64,000 nucleotides of DNA from Garcia nutans (GCA_947685225.1 CANTUV010000037.1:26245001-26309000), one strand, 5' to 3'. Positions 36,598 to 49,023 are shown, counted from the first letter of the stretch. Made by a program: numbers and translations. The notes: generated by a model from the sequence alone, not told the origin.

Positions 36598-39500
36598 ATA
36601 AACCCGCTGTGATGGTCCTGCCTCATCTGGTCTACTACCTATGGTAGAACCTCCTCTCTGATAAGACCATGTCCGACCTCCTCTGCTAGCACCTCTGCCA
36701 CCATGACCCCCTCTAACACTGGGTCGAGAAGCTGTAGTATCTGTTTGTTTATCCTCTAGTGGCTCTGGGGAATCTCTGATAAAATGATCTGGTGACCCAC
36801 ATCTATAGCATACTACTGAAGTACCTCTCTACCAACAAACACCTCCATATGCTTTACCATAATGAACACAAGTAGGTGGAACAGACCTCTGAGCCACTGG
36901 GGTCGGTGCACTAGCCATAAAAACTGTAAGTCTCGATCTCTGCCTCTGCTACTGAACTGACCTACCAGACTGCCTCTGGCTCCTACTGAATCTCAAAAAA
37001 TATCCCCCTTGGCCTCTCTTAATATATGAAGATCCTGCCTCACTCTGAGGTCTCCTAACCGTAGTCTCCTCATCTCTAGCAGCAACTACAATACCCTATG
37101 CTCTCTCAACACTCCTGGCTGCTGCAACCAGCTGGGAAAAATCCTAATACCGGGAGCCTGGGATAATACACATGATAGAGGGTCTCAACCCTTTCTCAAA
37201 CCTCCTACACCGGTCAATCTCATCAGAAATAATCCCTCCAGCATAATGACTTAACAGGGTAAACTCGATCTCATACTCTGACACAGTCCTAGTATCCTAC
37301 TTCAAACTCAAAAACTCTATTTTCTTCGCATCTTTATACTCCCTCAGAGTATATTTCTGCTCAAACTCTCGCATAAAATCATCATAGGTCAAGGTTGGTG
37401 TGAGCGGGGATTTTTTCCCCCACTCTTGGTGGAATGGTTCTTGCGACTTCAGCACTGTTTAGGATCAAGGCCTTAGAGAACACAGACCTAAGTCTGGAGA
37501 AAATGGAGTCGCCACCCGGACGGGCTGGGAAAAAAGAAAGGGGTGGATGACTCGATTCCTAAGGAATCCCCAACCCCCTAATGGGTTCGGAAAGTTGGGT
37601 AAGTGTGGGAAAGTTGGAACCGGCCTCCTTTACAGGTCTTAATATTATAAAATTCTTAAGTATAATAATATTATCCATATTACACACAATAATTGAAAGA
37701 AAGCATCATTATATTAAAATCAAAGCAATGTCCAAACAAAGCAAATAAATGGACACCCATCCAATGATGGGAACATGTCCTTACATCTCATGCCTAAATA
37801 GGACACCCACCGAAAGGTAGAAACATGTCCTTTACATTGGTTCTAAAATAGAAAAGCAATTTAAATTACATGATATTTAACTAATGAGGTACCCACCAAG
37901 TGGAAACATACCTCTTACAACATTTGAAAACCTAAATAAATTGATAAAAGTAAATAACTATTCAAAATAAGTGAATCATTCATCAAAGGTATTAAATATC
38001 AATAGAAAGTAAACATTTATCCATGATAAATAAAATAAACAAAGCATTGAACTTAAATAAATTAAGGCATATAAAATAAATCAAAGCATATCAAATATAG
38101 AATTGAATAAAGCAATTAAAAATTTAAATTATAGCTACTGTGAGTTTTTAAAGGAATTAAAATAGATCAAGGTTTTATGTTTTAAAAGGTTGATAAAGCT
38201 CTTTGATTAACTAAATTAATATTTGGATGGTGAAATCATGAAACTAGGGTTTGGGCTCTTCAAAATACTTTTGATTTGTGGTTTATGGTTACTCATCAAA
38301 TTATGGTTTCAAGCTTACTGTGTAAATTTAAATATTTGTGTTTATATGGTTTTTTAAAGTTTTAATGGATAAGGGTTTAGAAAAAATTAAGGTTTAAGGT
38401 TTTAAGGAGGTTAGGGTTCCCTATTTTAGGTTTTGGAGTTGAATTAGGATTTTATAATTTTTTATTTTAGGGTTTCGGGTAATGAATTTTATTTTAGGAT
38501 TTGGAAAAAAACAATTGATAATTTTATGAAGCTTTATAAAAGTAAACAAACGATTTAAAGTTTATAAGGCAAAAAAGACATTTTTGGAGCTTTTGGAAAT
38601 AAACAAAACTCAATTTTGGCTTTTGAAAACTTGGAAAGCAAATTAAGGTTTTGGGGTTTTGAAGAAATAAAACTAACAACTTTAAACTTTTTGGAAAACA
38701 AAGCAACGAATTAAGGTTTTAAAACTTTAGAAAAAGTGAATTGAGGTTATTAGGTTCTTGAATTAAAAGACACAATTTGATAATTTAAGCTACTGTGACA
38801 AAATAAAAGAAATTAAGAATTCAAACCTTATTTTGTAGGTTTCACCAAAAATTGCTTCTTGGATGAACAAGGTCAAAGACAAGCATTTTTGCCTTTGAAT
38901 TGCTTGAATTGTTTTTCTGCTTTCTCAAAAAATCAGCATGGTTCACTGCTTTCCTACTCAGTTACGGTTTCAAACTCTCCCAAGTTTCTGTCCAATTTTC
39001 TTCCTTATTTCCTCCCCTTTTTTTGTGTTGTTTAGTCCATATTTATAGAAGAATTCTATGGGTAATTCTAATTATTCACGCATACAATATTCAATAAGAA
39101 AAGGAAACCGAAACCTAATTGCATTAGGTTTCGAAAAATTTGCGTCGAAAAAATTTTACTGGAGAAAAAAAACTGCTGCGGAAAAACTACGCTGGCGAAA
39201 AAAGCCGCCGCAGCTGGCTGCAGCAGTGCAAGCGGAATGGGTCCACGGGTCATTTCCCCCACAGGAGTTTCCTGCAGGCGAAATGCCCACCGGCTCGCGC
39301 TGACTTTTGGCAACGATTTTTTTGTCTCAGATTTTTTCGTCGCCAATTTTTTTTATTATTATTTTTGAATTTTTATTCATTTCACCATTTTTTACTAAAA
39401 TAAATATTAAAATTAATCAAGATACCATAAAAATTATTTTGGACTAACTAAAATATATTGGACAACACAAAAATTATTTTGGTCTAATTAAAATATATTG

Positions 39501-39963
39501 GATTTGACTAGGTCAAAAATTAAGGGTCTACAGTTGGTAGATCATCCAAGGCATGTGGAACTGTCTTCCACCAGTTATATGCATCCCTCTTTAAAAGAGA
39601 TCTAGCATAATCAAAATTTTCTTTTGGAGTAGCTTGCAACTGGATGAACACTCTTTGAACTCTATCAAGCCACTGCTCAGCTACAGCAAGGTCTGTAGTA
39701 CCCACAAAGTCCACAGCTCCAAACTTTCTCAACTTATCATATTGCCTTGACGGTACTTGCGGTGGCACCTACTGAACTGGAGCCTGCCTCAATAACTCCA
39801 CCATATGTCGTACCCAGACCGATGGAATCTCATCAACTGCTGGTCTCTCTGGCACAGGAGTAGGTTCCCCTCCAGCTATCTCAACTCTATCTCCATCTCT
39901 ACCCTCAACAGGAGCCACACTCTCTGCACTACCTTCTACAGACTGACGTGTCTGAGACGCCAT
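36598..39963 (-). pseudogene. Tekay gag (broken by stops and by a solo LTR)
   Basis: Gag starts MASQTRQSVEGSAESV (39963), about 150 bp after the primer-binding site. After a stop near 39773 comes the capsid core start (LAVAEQWLDRVQRVF, LLKRDAYNWWKTV). The Ogre solo LTR 37399-39532 then interrupts it, and the frame resumes with TYDDFMREFEQKYT and FEKGLRPSIMCII below 37398. A zinc knuckle (CYRCGSPDHFIRDS) near 36800 lacks its last Cys. Many stops (TAG or TAA) stand where CAG, CAA or TGG is expected. Confidence 0.85.
37399..39532 (-). mobile_element. Ogre/Tat-like solo LTR inside Tekay gag
   Basis: On the plus strand it reads TGTGAGCGGGG...GGGTCTACA, 2134 bp, with exact flanking GTTGG (37394-37398 and 39533-39537). 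It shares the Ogre LTR layout: LTR end motifs near 37400-37560, CCCTAA-like units, a TATA box (minus of 39040-39048) and a GC-rich inverted patch (39130-39350). It splits the gag core codons of Tekay A. Confidence 0.92.
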
Positions 39964-40114
39964 AACTACCTATAGCTGCAAACACATTAAAAATTGCCAC
40001 ATTAGAGATTAGAAACTGTCAGTGCCAATGCATGTATCATATTTAAAAACCATACTTAAAAATCTCAATTTTTCTTTTTCTTACAACCCACCTAAGTTGA
40101 GAACCTCAAACCTA

Positions 40115-40127
40115 GGCTCTGATACCA
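40115..40127 (-). promoter_or_regulatory. Tekay A primer-binding site, tRNA-iMet type
   Basis: In element sense TGGTATCAGAGCC is the classic complement of the initiator tRNA-Met 3' end. It lies seven bases inside the LTR boundary at 40135. Confidence 0.92.
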
Positions 40128-40550
40128 AAATAAATGTAACACCCTTATACCCAATATATGTACACTACATATACCCGCTATATGTAATATACATATAGAT
40201 GATACAAGAATGTCACAACCTTTTTAAACAATCAAATCATCATTTATAAAATCTGTATAGTCTTAAAACATTCAACTGATATCATATAAATAGTAAATGA
40301 AACAATACTTGTTAAAACATATATATATTACTTCATTACCAAAGACTTATCCAAAACATTTTTGATAGTTTGCGGAATATACATTTTTATATACATCAAA
40401 ATCAATATGTACAAAAATATGAAATATATAGATGCTGGCAGTTGTCTCTGATCTTGATGTCCACAATCAACTCTGCTTACAAGATCTCAAGCCTAGACTC
40501 GACTCGATGTAGATGAACTCTCCAGCTCAACCGGATCTACCCTTTCACCT

Positions 40551-40588
40551 GCGAGATGAACCACAATCGCGCTAAGCTAGAAGCTTAG
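40551..40588 (-). other. Tandem stem-loop element in Tekay A 5' LTR
   Basis: In element sense CTAAGCT-TCT-AGCTTAG is followed directly by GCGCGAT...ATCTCGC (one mismatch). The same two stacked stems occur at 59143-59180 and 52162-52199 with compensating base changes (CC:GG for CT:AG). Confidence 0.7.
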
Positions 40589-41306
40589 TGGTACAAATTT
40601 TGATAACCATATTATTCAATTGCAATGCTAATGCATAACACATAAGGATATCATATCTCCTAAAATTACATCTCATTATATTGTACAATTGTTCTATAGT
40701 TCATAAGGATATTATATCTCATAGCATTACATCATTGTATCTTAATACATTGTTCAATTATTCCACAATTCATAATTCACATTAAAGCAAAGACAAGCAT
40801 GGGCCCAAAAAGGATCTAATATGCCATTCAAATTCCAGAGTTACTGCTTTGGTCCATAATGACACCTTATGTCTAGCCCCATAGGTAATATATCTAAGGA
40901 TTAATCCAACTAAGACTGAGTTTATGACCCAGTCATTTCACCTAGCCTAGCTTCAAGGATTTGTTTATGAGGCTTACGACCCAGTCAATTCACCTAAAAA
41001 TATTTTCTTAGTGATGCCCAGCGTCTAGCCCGTAGGTAATTCATAAGCATGTCGCCAAACCCAAAACTCTGAAAATTCAATAACATACTAGGCACATAAT
41101 TTATTTTTATTTCTCATTTATACCGATATCAATTCATTATATTATGTTTCCATATATCTCATTTCATTATCAAATCCTTTCTCATTTTCCCATGATCACA
41201 TTAGGCTTAACGCCTTAAATATCACACTTATATCAATATAGTCATTATCAATGACTTTACATACCATCTTTAATGTACACAAAACAATTTGCATTATCCA
41301 TACATT

Positions 41307-42658
41307 CGTTTGGAAATCAAGGAGATCACTGTAAACAAAACACGCAGCGGAAAAAAATTTTGATCTTTGATTTCCCATCAGGATCTATGCTGTTCGTTTA
41401 ATTCGACAAAAGTGTTCAAAGAACTAACCTGTTAATTATTCGAAATCACAGTTTGGAAGAGATGCCTCGATCGTGAAACACCCTCTATCGCGTATCCACA
41501 CGAATGCTACCGTCCGGAGTGCTAGCTCTCTGCAACGGCGAAGGCTGAAAAACGTTTTCTCTAAAACGTATTAGGGTTTCTTTTTCATTCTATTTTTATT
41601 TTCTAAAGTTACCTATATCAAGACTTAACGTCTGGAGTGAATATAATCACTCTAGAATCCAATTCGAAATTGGATAAGGTAAGTCAAATTCAGAATCCAA
41701 ATCTAATTAGGATTCTGAATATATTATCTAATAATATATATAATTATAAAAATGAAAATAATAATAATATTAAATATTAATATCTAATATTAATATTATT
41801 AATATTATATCCAGCCCAAAGCGCATTCTTGTGTGTGACCCGATAGGCCCATATTAATTGGCAGTCAATTTAATCTCTATTAAACCAACAAGTCATAATT
41901 GGCCTCTAGCAAGGCGTTACAACTACCCAATTAATATAAGGAATGTCCAATTTGCCTAATAATAGTACATGCATTAATCCCTTTGTCACACGATATCTAG
42001 CTTGAACATAAGTCATGGTAAAGTCATACTTATATTGTCCAAACTTATGATTACTCGATCTCCAAGTAGACTGATAAATACAAATGAAATTGATCACACT
42101 ATCAATTCATTTGAGCACGGCCATGCATTTCACAGTCTCACTTATCGAGAGGCCCAAAAGATATCTCTCTCAAAGAGAGGGACAAATTCTATCTTGATTG
42201 TTCATTATCCTCTACATAATTTCTATCATATATGATCATAACCTTTATTACTATCCAGTTACGGATAATGTTTAATCATGTCAAAATATAATAGTCCTTA
42301 TATTGGAAACTATGACAATCTCAAGTCAAAGAATTAATACATAACTATCATGAGATTTACTTATGACACTAACCCATGTAGTAATCTCATGATGGGTCTA
42401 TCCAATACATTGTTCTCTAACAAGTATCTATGAAATTGATTTGTATCACTATACACATAACCATCTGATGATTATCAAATCAATGTTCATACTGGTTAAG
42501 AATTATTTTTTTTATCTCCATAACAATAATAAACCAGGGACAAATATCAAAATTGTGTAACATGCAAACAAACAATAATGATAATAAAACCTCATTTATT
42601 AATAATGTATATATAACATAAAGATCCAAATAAATGGCCTAGGGCACATACACTAACA
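41307..42658 (-). mobile_element. Copia-like solo LTR
   Basis: It is 1352 bp with exact flanking ACATT (41302-41306 and 42659-42663) and is absent from the other Tekay LTR. In sense it begins TGTTAGTGTATGTGCCCTAG and ends near GATTTCCAAACG. I recall such starts and the CCGCTGCGT motif from plant Copia LTRs. The 3' terminus reads CG instead of CA, which may be a mutation. No internal region is present. Its short size and terminal sequence separate it from the Gypsy LTRs here. Confidence 0.72.
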
Positions 42659-43017
42659 ACATTTTGGATCATTATCATATTTTGCACCAAGCCCACATTA
42701 TACGTAATGCATTTGTGACAATATACAAATCATATCATATTATTCATGTACCAATCATGTAGTAACTTAACACATTTTTCCAACCAAATGTGTTAAGTCC
42801 TAATGTCATGTAAATATAAACGATTATTCAAAGTTTGTGCTTACCTCTAAGAGCAACAAACAACACTTCCAACCTTCTCTTCCAAAATATTCCTCTACAC
42901 TTGGATTAGGGTAGCTCAAATCTCTTCAAAGCCTAAACCAAATGTGATTATAAATAATAACTAAGTGATCCACAAAGAAAAATTAAGGAAAAGAACTATC
43001 TAGGACGAACTCTACAC

Positions 43018-43311
43018 ATGACACGCTCAACAACATGGGCATGTCCATGACCGTACCCTAAACCCACAACATAGAAGCTTTGACATGCTCAGTAATATGG
43101 GCGTGCCACTGAACATGTCAATTCTCCTCCAACACAGTAGCTATGACACGCTCAGTGACATGGGCGTGTCACTGCTCATGTCAATTCTACAATATCACAG
43201 TAGCTATGACATGCTCAGTGACATGGGCGTATCATTGCTCGTGTCACCAACACTGAAAATAAAACCATCGACACGCCCAAAGACATGGTCGTGGCACCGG
43301 GGGTGTCAGGC
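43018..43311 (-). repeat. GACACGCTCAGTGACATGGG-type minisatellite, Tekay A 5' LTR
   Basis: This is the counterpart of 32034-32332, with the same unit order and a few substitutions. The ORF at 43085-43426 reads the repeat and is not a gene. Confidence 0.75.
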
Positions 43312-44100
43312 CAAAAACCTGATATCGACACAAAAATGCCACATCCAACTATTATCTTTCATTAACCTTTTCAACTCTATACAAACTCAACCAAAACCAT
43401 CATCATACCACATGATACTTATATAAACATCAGCACAACTCAATTACAAGAAAAAATACGCAATCACAACCATATTTCACAACTCAAAACTTACACAATC
43501 CATAACTCTTATTTTCTTCATCAAACTTAACCTTTTTCTTCAATCCAATCCCAAATACATAATTAACTAGACAAAAGAACTTCAAACATACCAAAATCAA
43601 CCATTAACATAAACCACACCAAACAAGTTGGAAACTTACCACATATGGAGAAAATCCTTAAAACTCCAACTTGAACACTTGAAATCGCTCAATTTCATGA
43701 GTTAGCAAGAAGTCAAATCTCTTTCCTTTTGTTGGAGATGATGGTCGGTACAAAGGAGGAAAAAGAATAAGATGAAAATGGTCAACTCCTCTTTTTATCA
43801 ACTAAACCCCTATAACCACACAATCCCCTCTTTTAATCTCCACCAAGCAATATATTATTATTATAATTAATCCCATATATGTCATCTTCTATTATCATAA
43901 TTAATATCTATTTAAATAATTAAAATATCATTTGACCAAGTTTAAATGTTGACTTGTATATATTTTATATATCTTCATATATATAACATATACACACTTC
44001 CCTTTTTCCTTTCTTTTCACTTAATCAAATATATATACACTTTTAAATCATTTAATTAATTTTCAAAATTTTGAGATATTATTTGGGATATTACATGGAG

Positions 44101-45439
44101 ATTATTTAAATAAGCATGCATATGAGGTAAACAATATTTAAACTTAATGAGACCTTTGGCCAAGTAATATGTTTGCACCTATTTAAAGTGCAACGATTTT
44201 TGCTTAAATAGAAATGATTCCTGAGTTTATTATGGTAACTAGGGTTGTCATGTTATAGGTATGTTAATTTAGAAAAATTGATTCCCTAGGTATAATGACA
44301 CTGATTTGGCATAGCCAAAATATGATTTTAAAATTTTAAAAGAATGCAAAACATTCAAGTTAAAGGAAGTATATTACATTGTCAATCCTTAAAGGACATA
44401 ATGGACAAAACAGGGCTAATGAGTGGATCACTTGCACGGCCATATCATGAAGAAATTGCCAACCAAATGGATATTTCTCATGTCCCTATCCTGCTAGGGT
44501 CTCCATTACTTATACTTTGTACATCTAGAAGATAAAAAGCCATAGATGTGCAGTCTTCTATTGATTCTAATGTAAGACATGAACAAGAATCTGGAAAGAA
44601 CCAATGGGAGCACTTTAGTTGATCACCTCGGTCTGTGAGTCAAATGGAACCATTGTAAGTATCACCCATGCATATCAAACATACATGAGTATAACACATC
44701 TCATTTGTTGCCCAGTATTATCGATTCTTTGTCAAAGTAAATAGAAATACTCCATGAAGTAAACAATCAGAAGCATATATGGAATCAGGGGGGAATGGAA
44801 GGCCTATCGCATGAGAAAGTTCCATTCACTATACAAAAAGACGAGATGCATGCTTATGCAAAGAACCAAACAAAATACAAACATCAATCAGAGCCTATAT
44901 GGGAACAAACTCATTGGTTTGAGCCTATATAGGGGGCAAAACTTCCTCTTTTCAATTCTTGATTTTATGCATGTACAAAATATTTTTAGACTCACTTTCA
45001 ATATTTTTCCACGTAGGGGGAAAATAGAGGATATCAGAGCTGGCTAAAAAATAGCTGAATTTTTCACAAAAGGAAGAACAAAAGAAGAAAGTAAGAACCT
45101 AAAAGAATGAAGAATGCAGGACAATGTCTAAGATATATTTTTAAAGGGTGAAGACCCAATCTCTGAAGGATAAAGATCCATTTTGAAGAGTGAAGACCCA
45201 ATGTCCAAGGATGAAGATCAGTCATAAAAGGTGAAAACCTAAAACAACTGGCTAGAAGAAAGCCAAATCTCTCATATGACAATTAGAAGAGCTAAAGTTG
45301 ACCCATTGAAGAATGGAACATGTGGCTAGAAGAAAGCCCATACTCTCAAAATGGTAAGAGGTCATTCCAGCTAGAAGAGCTGAAAGACCATCCCCAAGAA
45401 TAGTGATTCAAAATAAATATCCACATATAAAAACAAACA
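44101..45439 (+). other. Ogre II noncoding region resumed after Tekay A
   Basis: This is the inverse counterpart of Ogre I 12000-13000, with no pol motif. Near 45146-45240 a few AAGGGTGAAGACCC / GGATGAAGATCC units remain, the same repeat type that forms a 2 kb array in Ogre I. Confidence 0.65.
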
Positions 45440-45445
45440 TTTTCA

Positions 45446-45775
45446 ATTGGATTTGTTGAAGCATTCACAACCTGTATTAGATTTGGTGAAGTATATTGAC
45501 GGCATAATCACATCCTATATCAGATTTGATGAAGTATCCTGACAACATAGTCTCTAGCCTATATTGAATTTAGTGAAGTATCTTAACAACATAATCACAG
45601 CCTATATCGAATTTGGTGAAGTATCCTGACGGCACAATCTCTAGCCTATATTAGATTTAGTTAGTGAAGTATCCTGATGGCATAATGACAGCCTATATCG
45701 GATTTGGTGAAGTATCCTGATGGCACAATCCTCAGCCTACATCAGATTTGTTGAACTATCCTGATGGTAAAATTA
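45446..45775 (+). repeat. 44-bp tandem repeats in the 3' region of Ogre II
   Basis: About seven units contain AGCCTATATCGAATTTGGTG then AAGTATCCTGACGGCACAAT, with small indels. This array has no counterpart in Ogre I. Confidence 0.8.
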
Positions 45776-45783
45776 TTTTCTAG

Positions 45784-46094
45784 TCCATAACTCAATCCAA
45801 GTCTAGAATCCTAATTAATTAGTGTCCACAACCCAAACAACCTCGAGTTCAAAATCAAATCTTTTTTTTAGTCCAAAGCTCAATCTAGATCCACAACCCA
45901 AACAACCTAAGGTCCATAGCCAAAATTTTTTTTTAGTCCAGGACTCAATCTGGGTCTAGAACCCAAACAAACTCGGGTCTAGAACCCAAATCCAGTATTG
46001 GGTCCAGAACCCATTCATGTCCAAAATCAGCTCAGTCATGTTGCTTATCACTCTCTCTGAATAAATTCTAGACTGTTCAAGCAGAGGGAAAAAT
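45784..46094 (+). repeat. Palindromic repeats and polypurine tract of Ogre II
   Basis: GGGTCTAGAACCC and related near palindromes (AGTCCAGGACTC, GGGTCCAGAACCC) recur to about 46015, as beside the Ogre I tract. The run AAGCAGAGGGAAAAAT (46079-46094) directly abuts the LTR start and is the likely polypurine tract. Confidence 0.7.
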
Positions 46095-48076
46095 TGTAGA
46101 CCCTTAATTTTGGCTCTTAACTAGTTCGGTCTTAATTAAAGAAGGCTAAATTAGATTTGGTCCGATTTTAAAAGGCTTAAACCTAGTTTATAGCTTTAAA
46201 TAGGTCTGTCTAATTTCAAAAGGCCTAAAATAAGTTTGTTCGATTTATTAAACCCTAAATCTAGTCCGATTTATCATTTAAAAAATTAAAACCTAGATCA
46301 GACCCAAATATAAAACCATGATGAATTGGGACACCAATTCATCATGGACCATGGTCCATAGCGGATTGGGAGTCCCCAATCAGCCATGACCTTTTGTCCA
46401 TGGTGGATTGGCTCCCAATCTGCCATGAATCATGGTCCATGGTGGATTGGAAAGTCCCAATCCGCCATGGTCCATGGGTCATGGTGGATTGGGGTGTCCC
46501 ATTACGCCATGGTCCCCTAATTCGGCTCTAATTCAATATATTAGTTACCTAATTAAGTTGGACTTGATTTTCATTCGTCAGATTAAGTATTAGGGTTTTT
46601 ATTTTTGAACCTAATTTGCCTATAAATAATGAGGTTTAATATTAAAATAGGCAGCAACAAATAAGAAGTGACAATCAACAATTATCAAGATCGTCATCAA
46701 TTACAAATTAGCAACCCAAGAATAACAAAGAAAGAAGCAAAAATCAGGCAATCTCCAAGCAAAAACTATAGTTTATCCAAGTAGTAGCAGAGGCAAGCTT
46801 GTTTCAACTGATTAACTTTGGTGGAACCAACGTACGTAGGTTTGAATCCTTAAAACCAATCTGCGTTTAATATTATAGTATTTTCCTTCCATAATATAGT
46901 CGAGTAGAAGTTAATTATGATTTATATTTTATAATTTAAAATCCATCCAGTAGGTAATAGATTGAGTTTAATGTAGTTTGGATCTCAATTACATTAGTTG
47001 CTATATTCAAACCCTAATATTATACATATGAAGCCCCAGTCTATTAGTTAACATTAGTTTACATATTAAACCAACTTTCAAGATACCAAAAACCCTAAAT
47101 CAGTTTTTAATATACCAAAATCCCAGCTCTATTTTTCAAAAACCAAAAAACCCTAGCCTTTTATTCTAAATACCTAAAATTATTTTTTAAAGCCCTAATA
47201 TGTAACCCTTAAGCCTCAAAGACCTAAACCCTAATTTCTAAACCAATATATTTAGTCAAACATAATCCAGTAACCAAATTTCTAACCCTAAACTAAAACC
47301 TTAAACCCTAATCCCAAAATTTTAATTGCCTAAACTCTTGTTCCATAAATCTAATTTCCCTAACCTTAGTCCCAAAACCCTAGTTTCCAATCCCTAACTT
47401 CCAAAACCCTAGTTAGCTAAAACCCTAATCTATTTTCCCAATTTCTAAAAAACCCTAAATTGTTAATTAGTTCTTTCCAATTTCCTAATTTGTTTCCCAT
47501 AACTTAAATTCTAAAAACCAAAAGTCCTAAACCTTAGCTTTAGAAACCCTAATTTCTCAAAACCCTAATTTTAAAATGTCAAAACCTAATTTTGCTTATT
47601 TAATGTTTTAAATCCTATTTTTTTTTATTTGATTTGTTATATGATGGATGGTTTATTTTATTTTAGGATGAATGTTTTATTTTAATTACTATGCTTGAAT
47701 GATTTATTTTATTTATTTATTTATATCTTAAGATTGTAAAAGGCATGTTTTCATTTAGTGGGTGCCTCAGTTTTTATTGTGTAATTTAATTTATTAATTA
47801 AAGATTTTGGGACTATTGTAAAGGACGTGTTTCCACCTTTTGGTGGGCATCCTATTTATTTTAGATATTGGATATGGTTGTAAGGGCATGTTTCCATCTT
47901 GTATGGGTGCCTATTTATTATTTTATTTGAACTTGTTTTGATTTTAATATAATAATTCTTTTTTTTAATATTCATATGTAGCATGGATAATATCATAATA
48001 AACTAAGAATTTTATAATATTTAGACCTGAAAAAGAAGCTGGTTCCAATAAATTGAGTGTTTATGGGGGTGTTGGG
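46095..48076 (+). repeat. Ogre II 3' LTR, truncated by Ogre III
   Basis: It starts TGTAGACCCTTAATTTT. Its TATA box lies near 46621, followed by CCCTAA-rich sequence (47030-47570) and the segment shared with 21420-21826. At 48077 a second TGTAGACCC begins, so Ogre III has inserted within this LTR. The first 500 bp differ from the Ogre I type, which makes Ogre II a distinct subfamily. Confidence 0.82.
46313..46515 (+). repeat. Tandem CCAAT palindromes upstream of the Ogre II TATA box
   Basis: Four to five imperfect palindromes of the form GGTGGATTGG...CCAATCCGCCATG, separated by CATGGTCC, lie about 100-300 bp upstream of the TATA box. Each can form a hairpin with a stem of roughly 10-13 bp and contains CCAAT on one strand. 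Confidence 0.75.
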
Positions 48077-48680
48077 TCATTCACACTGTAGACCCTTAAT
48101 TTTTGACCCAGTCCGGTCCAATATATTTTAATTAGTCCAAAATAATTTTGTGTTGTCCAATATATTTTAATTAGTCCAAAATAATTTTTGTGTTATCTTA
48201 ATTAAATAATATTTTTTTAGTAATTAATAAAAAATAAACAAATAATAATAATAAACAAATAAATAAAAATAAAAATAAAAATTTTTTGTTGCCGAAAAAA
48301 TCGAACAAAATGGTCCGCAACCCGTAAATTCCCACGGCAGTTTTTTTCGCCAGCAAAATTTTTTCGCAGCAGTTTTTTTTTTGCTAGTGAAATTTTTTCC
48401 GACGCAATTTTTTCCAAAACCAAATTCAATTTGGTTTATGTTTTCTTTTCCTAATTAATGTTAGATTTCGTAAACAATTAAGATTAATCATCAAAATTTT
48501 CTATAAATAGGACTAAAAACAACGCAGAATAGGGAGGACAATTGAGTGGATTAACAACTGAAAAACTTTAGAACGATCGGAGGAAAATTTTAGTGGAAAA
48601 ACTTTGGACCGAGGAATCAAGAAAATTAGGAGATTAACGATCGGACTTTTGAGAGAGCAAACAAGCAATTCAATCCATCG
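48077..48680 (+). repeat. Ogre III 5' LTR, left part
   Basis: It starts TGTAGACCCTTAATTTTTGA. The GC-rich inverted patch (48280-48415) and TATA box (48501-48510) are in place. LTR similarity ends at CAAGCAATTCAATCCATC (about 48680), where other copies continue AAAGGCAAC. About 1.5 kb of LTR middle is missing between here and 55291. Confidence 0.82.
48501..48510 (+). promoter_or_regulatory. LTR TATA box, Ogre III
   Basis: CTATAAATAG followed by GACTAAAAAC lies in the conserved position about 425 bp into the LTR. Confidence 0.6.
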
Positions 48681-49023
48681 TAGTAACCATTGCAAATCCG
48701 TCACAAAGGCCGTCGCAGATGTTCTGGAGTATATATATGCCGTGGTGTTTTCCGTCGCAGATGTCGTCGCAGATGCAATGGATTTACAATTTTTGTGTCA
48801 TTATATGGATTTTATATATAAAATACACACCTGTAGTAATAATATTTAAAATTTAATTACATAAATCTAAATTTACACCAATTTTCATTGATATAAAATG
48901 CAATAGTTAGTTAAACTAACATAATTCAAAAGTCATTACAATATATAAGTTTTAAACATTTCAAAGTATTAAAGTATGAACACTTTCAAAAGTAAAATCT
49001 AAGTCGAAGGCATACATTAGTCA

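Larger units (their letters stand above)
25365..44095 (-). mobile_element. Tekay A: chromovirus-type Gypsy element with four later insertions
   Basis: TGGAG flanks both ends (25360-25364 and 44096-44100). LTRs span 25365-33140 and 40135-44095; after removing insertions they are about 2.6 kb each. The minus strand carries a tRNA-iMet primer-binding site, gag, protease, RT, RNase H, integrase, chromodomain and polypurine tract in chromovirus order. The chromodomain ending (LVKVLWKNH, EATWESE) and integrase sequence fit Tekay/Del. Stops, frameshifts and a solo LTR in gag make it non-functional. Confidence 0.92.
40135..44095 (-). repeat. Tekay A 5' LTR, carrying a Copia-like solo LTR
   Basis: It begins TGTAACACCCTTATACCC and ends GGGATATTACA. 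It matches the other LTR apart from the insertion at 41307-42658 (net about 2604 bp) and a small duplication of GAGATATTATTTG near the end. In element sense it would have driven transcription. The primer-binding site beside it marks it as the 5' LTR. Confidence 0.9.
21420..48076 (+). mobile_element. Ogre II: gag-only Ogre/Tat-like element, interrupted by Tekay A
   Basis: The order is a partial 5' LTR (21420-21826), leader, gag (22497-23940) and noncoding region to 25364, then the Tekay A insertion, the rest of the noncoding region (44101-46094) and a 3' LTR (46095-48076). After removing Tekay A, only noncoding sequence lies between gag and the 3' LTR, as in Ogre I. The 5' LTR is cut by the Athila array and the 3' LTR by Ogre III, making this the base layer of the window. 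Gag is more decayed than in Ogre I. Confidence 0.78.
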
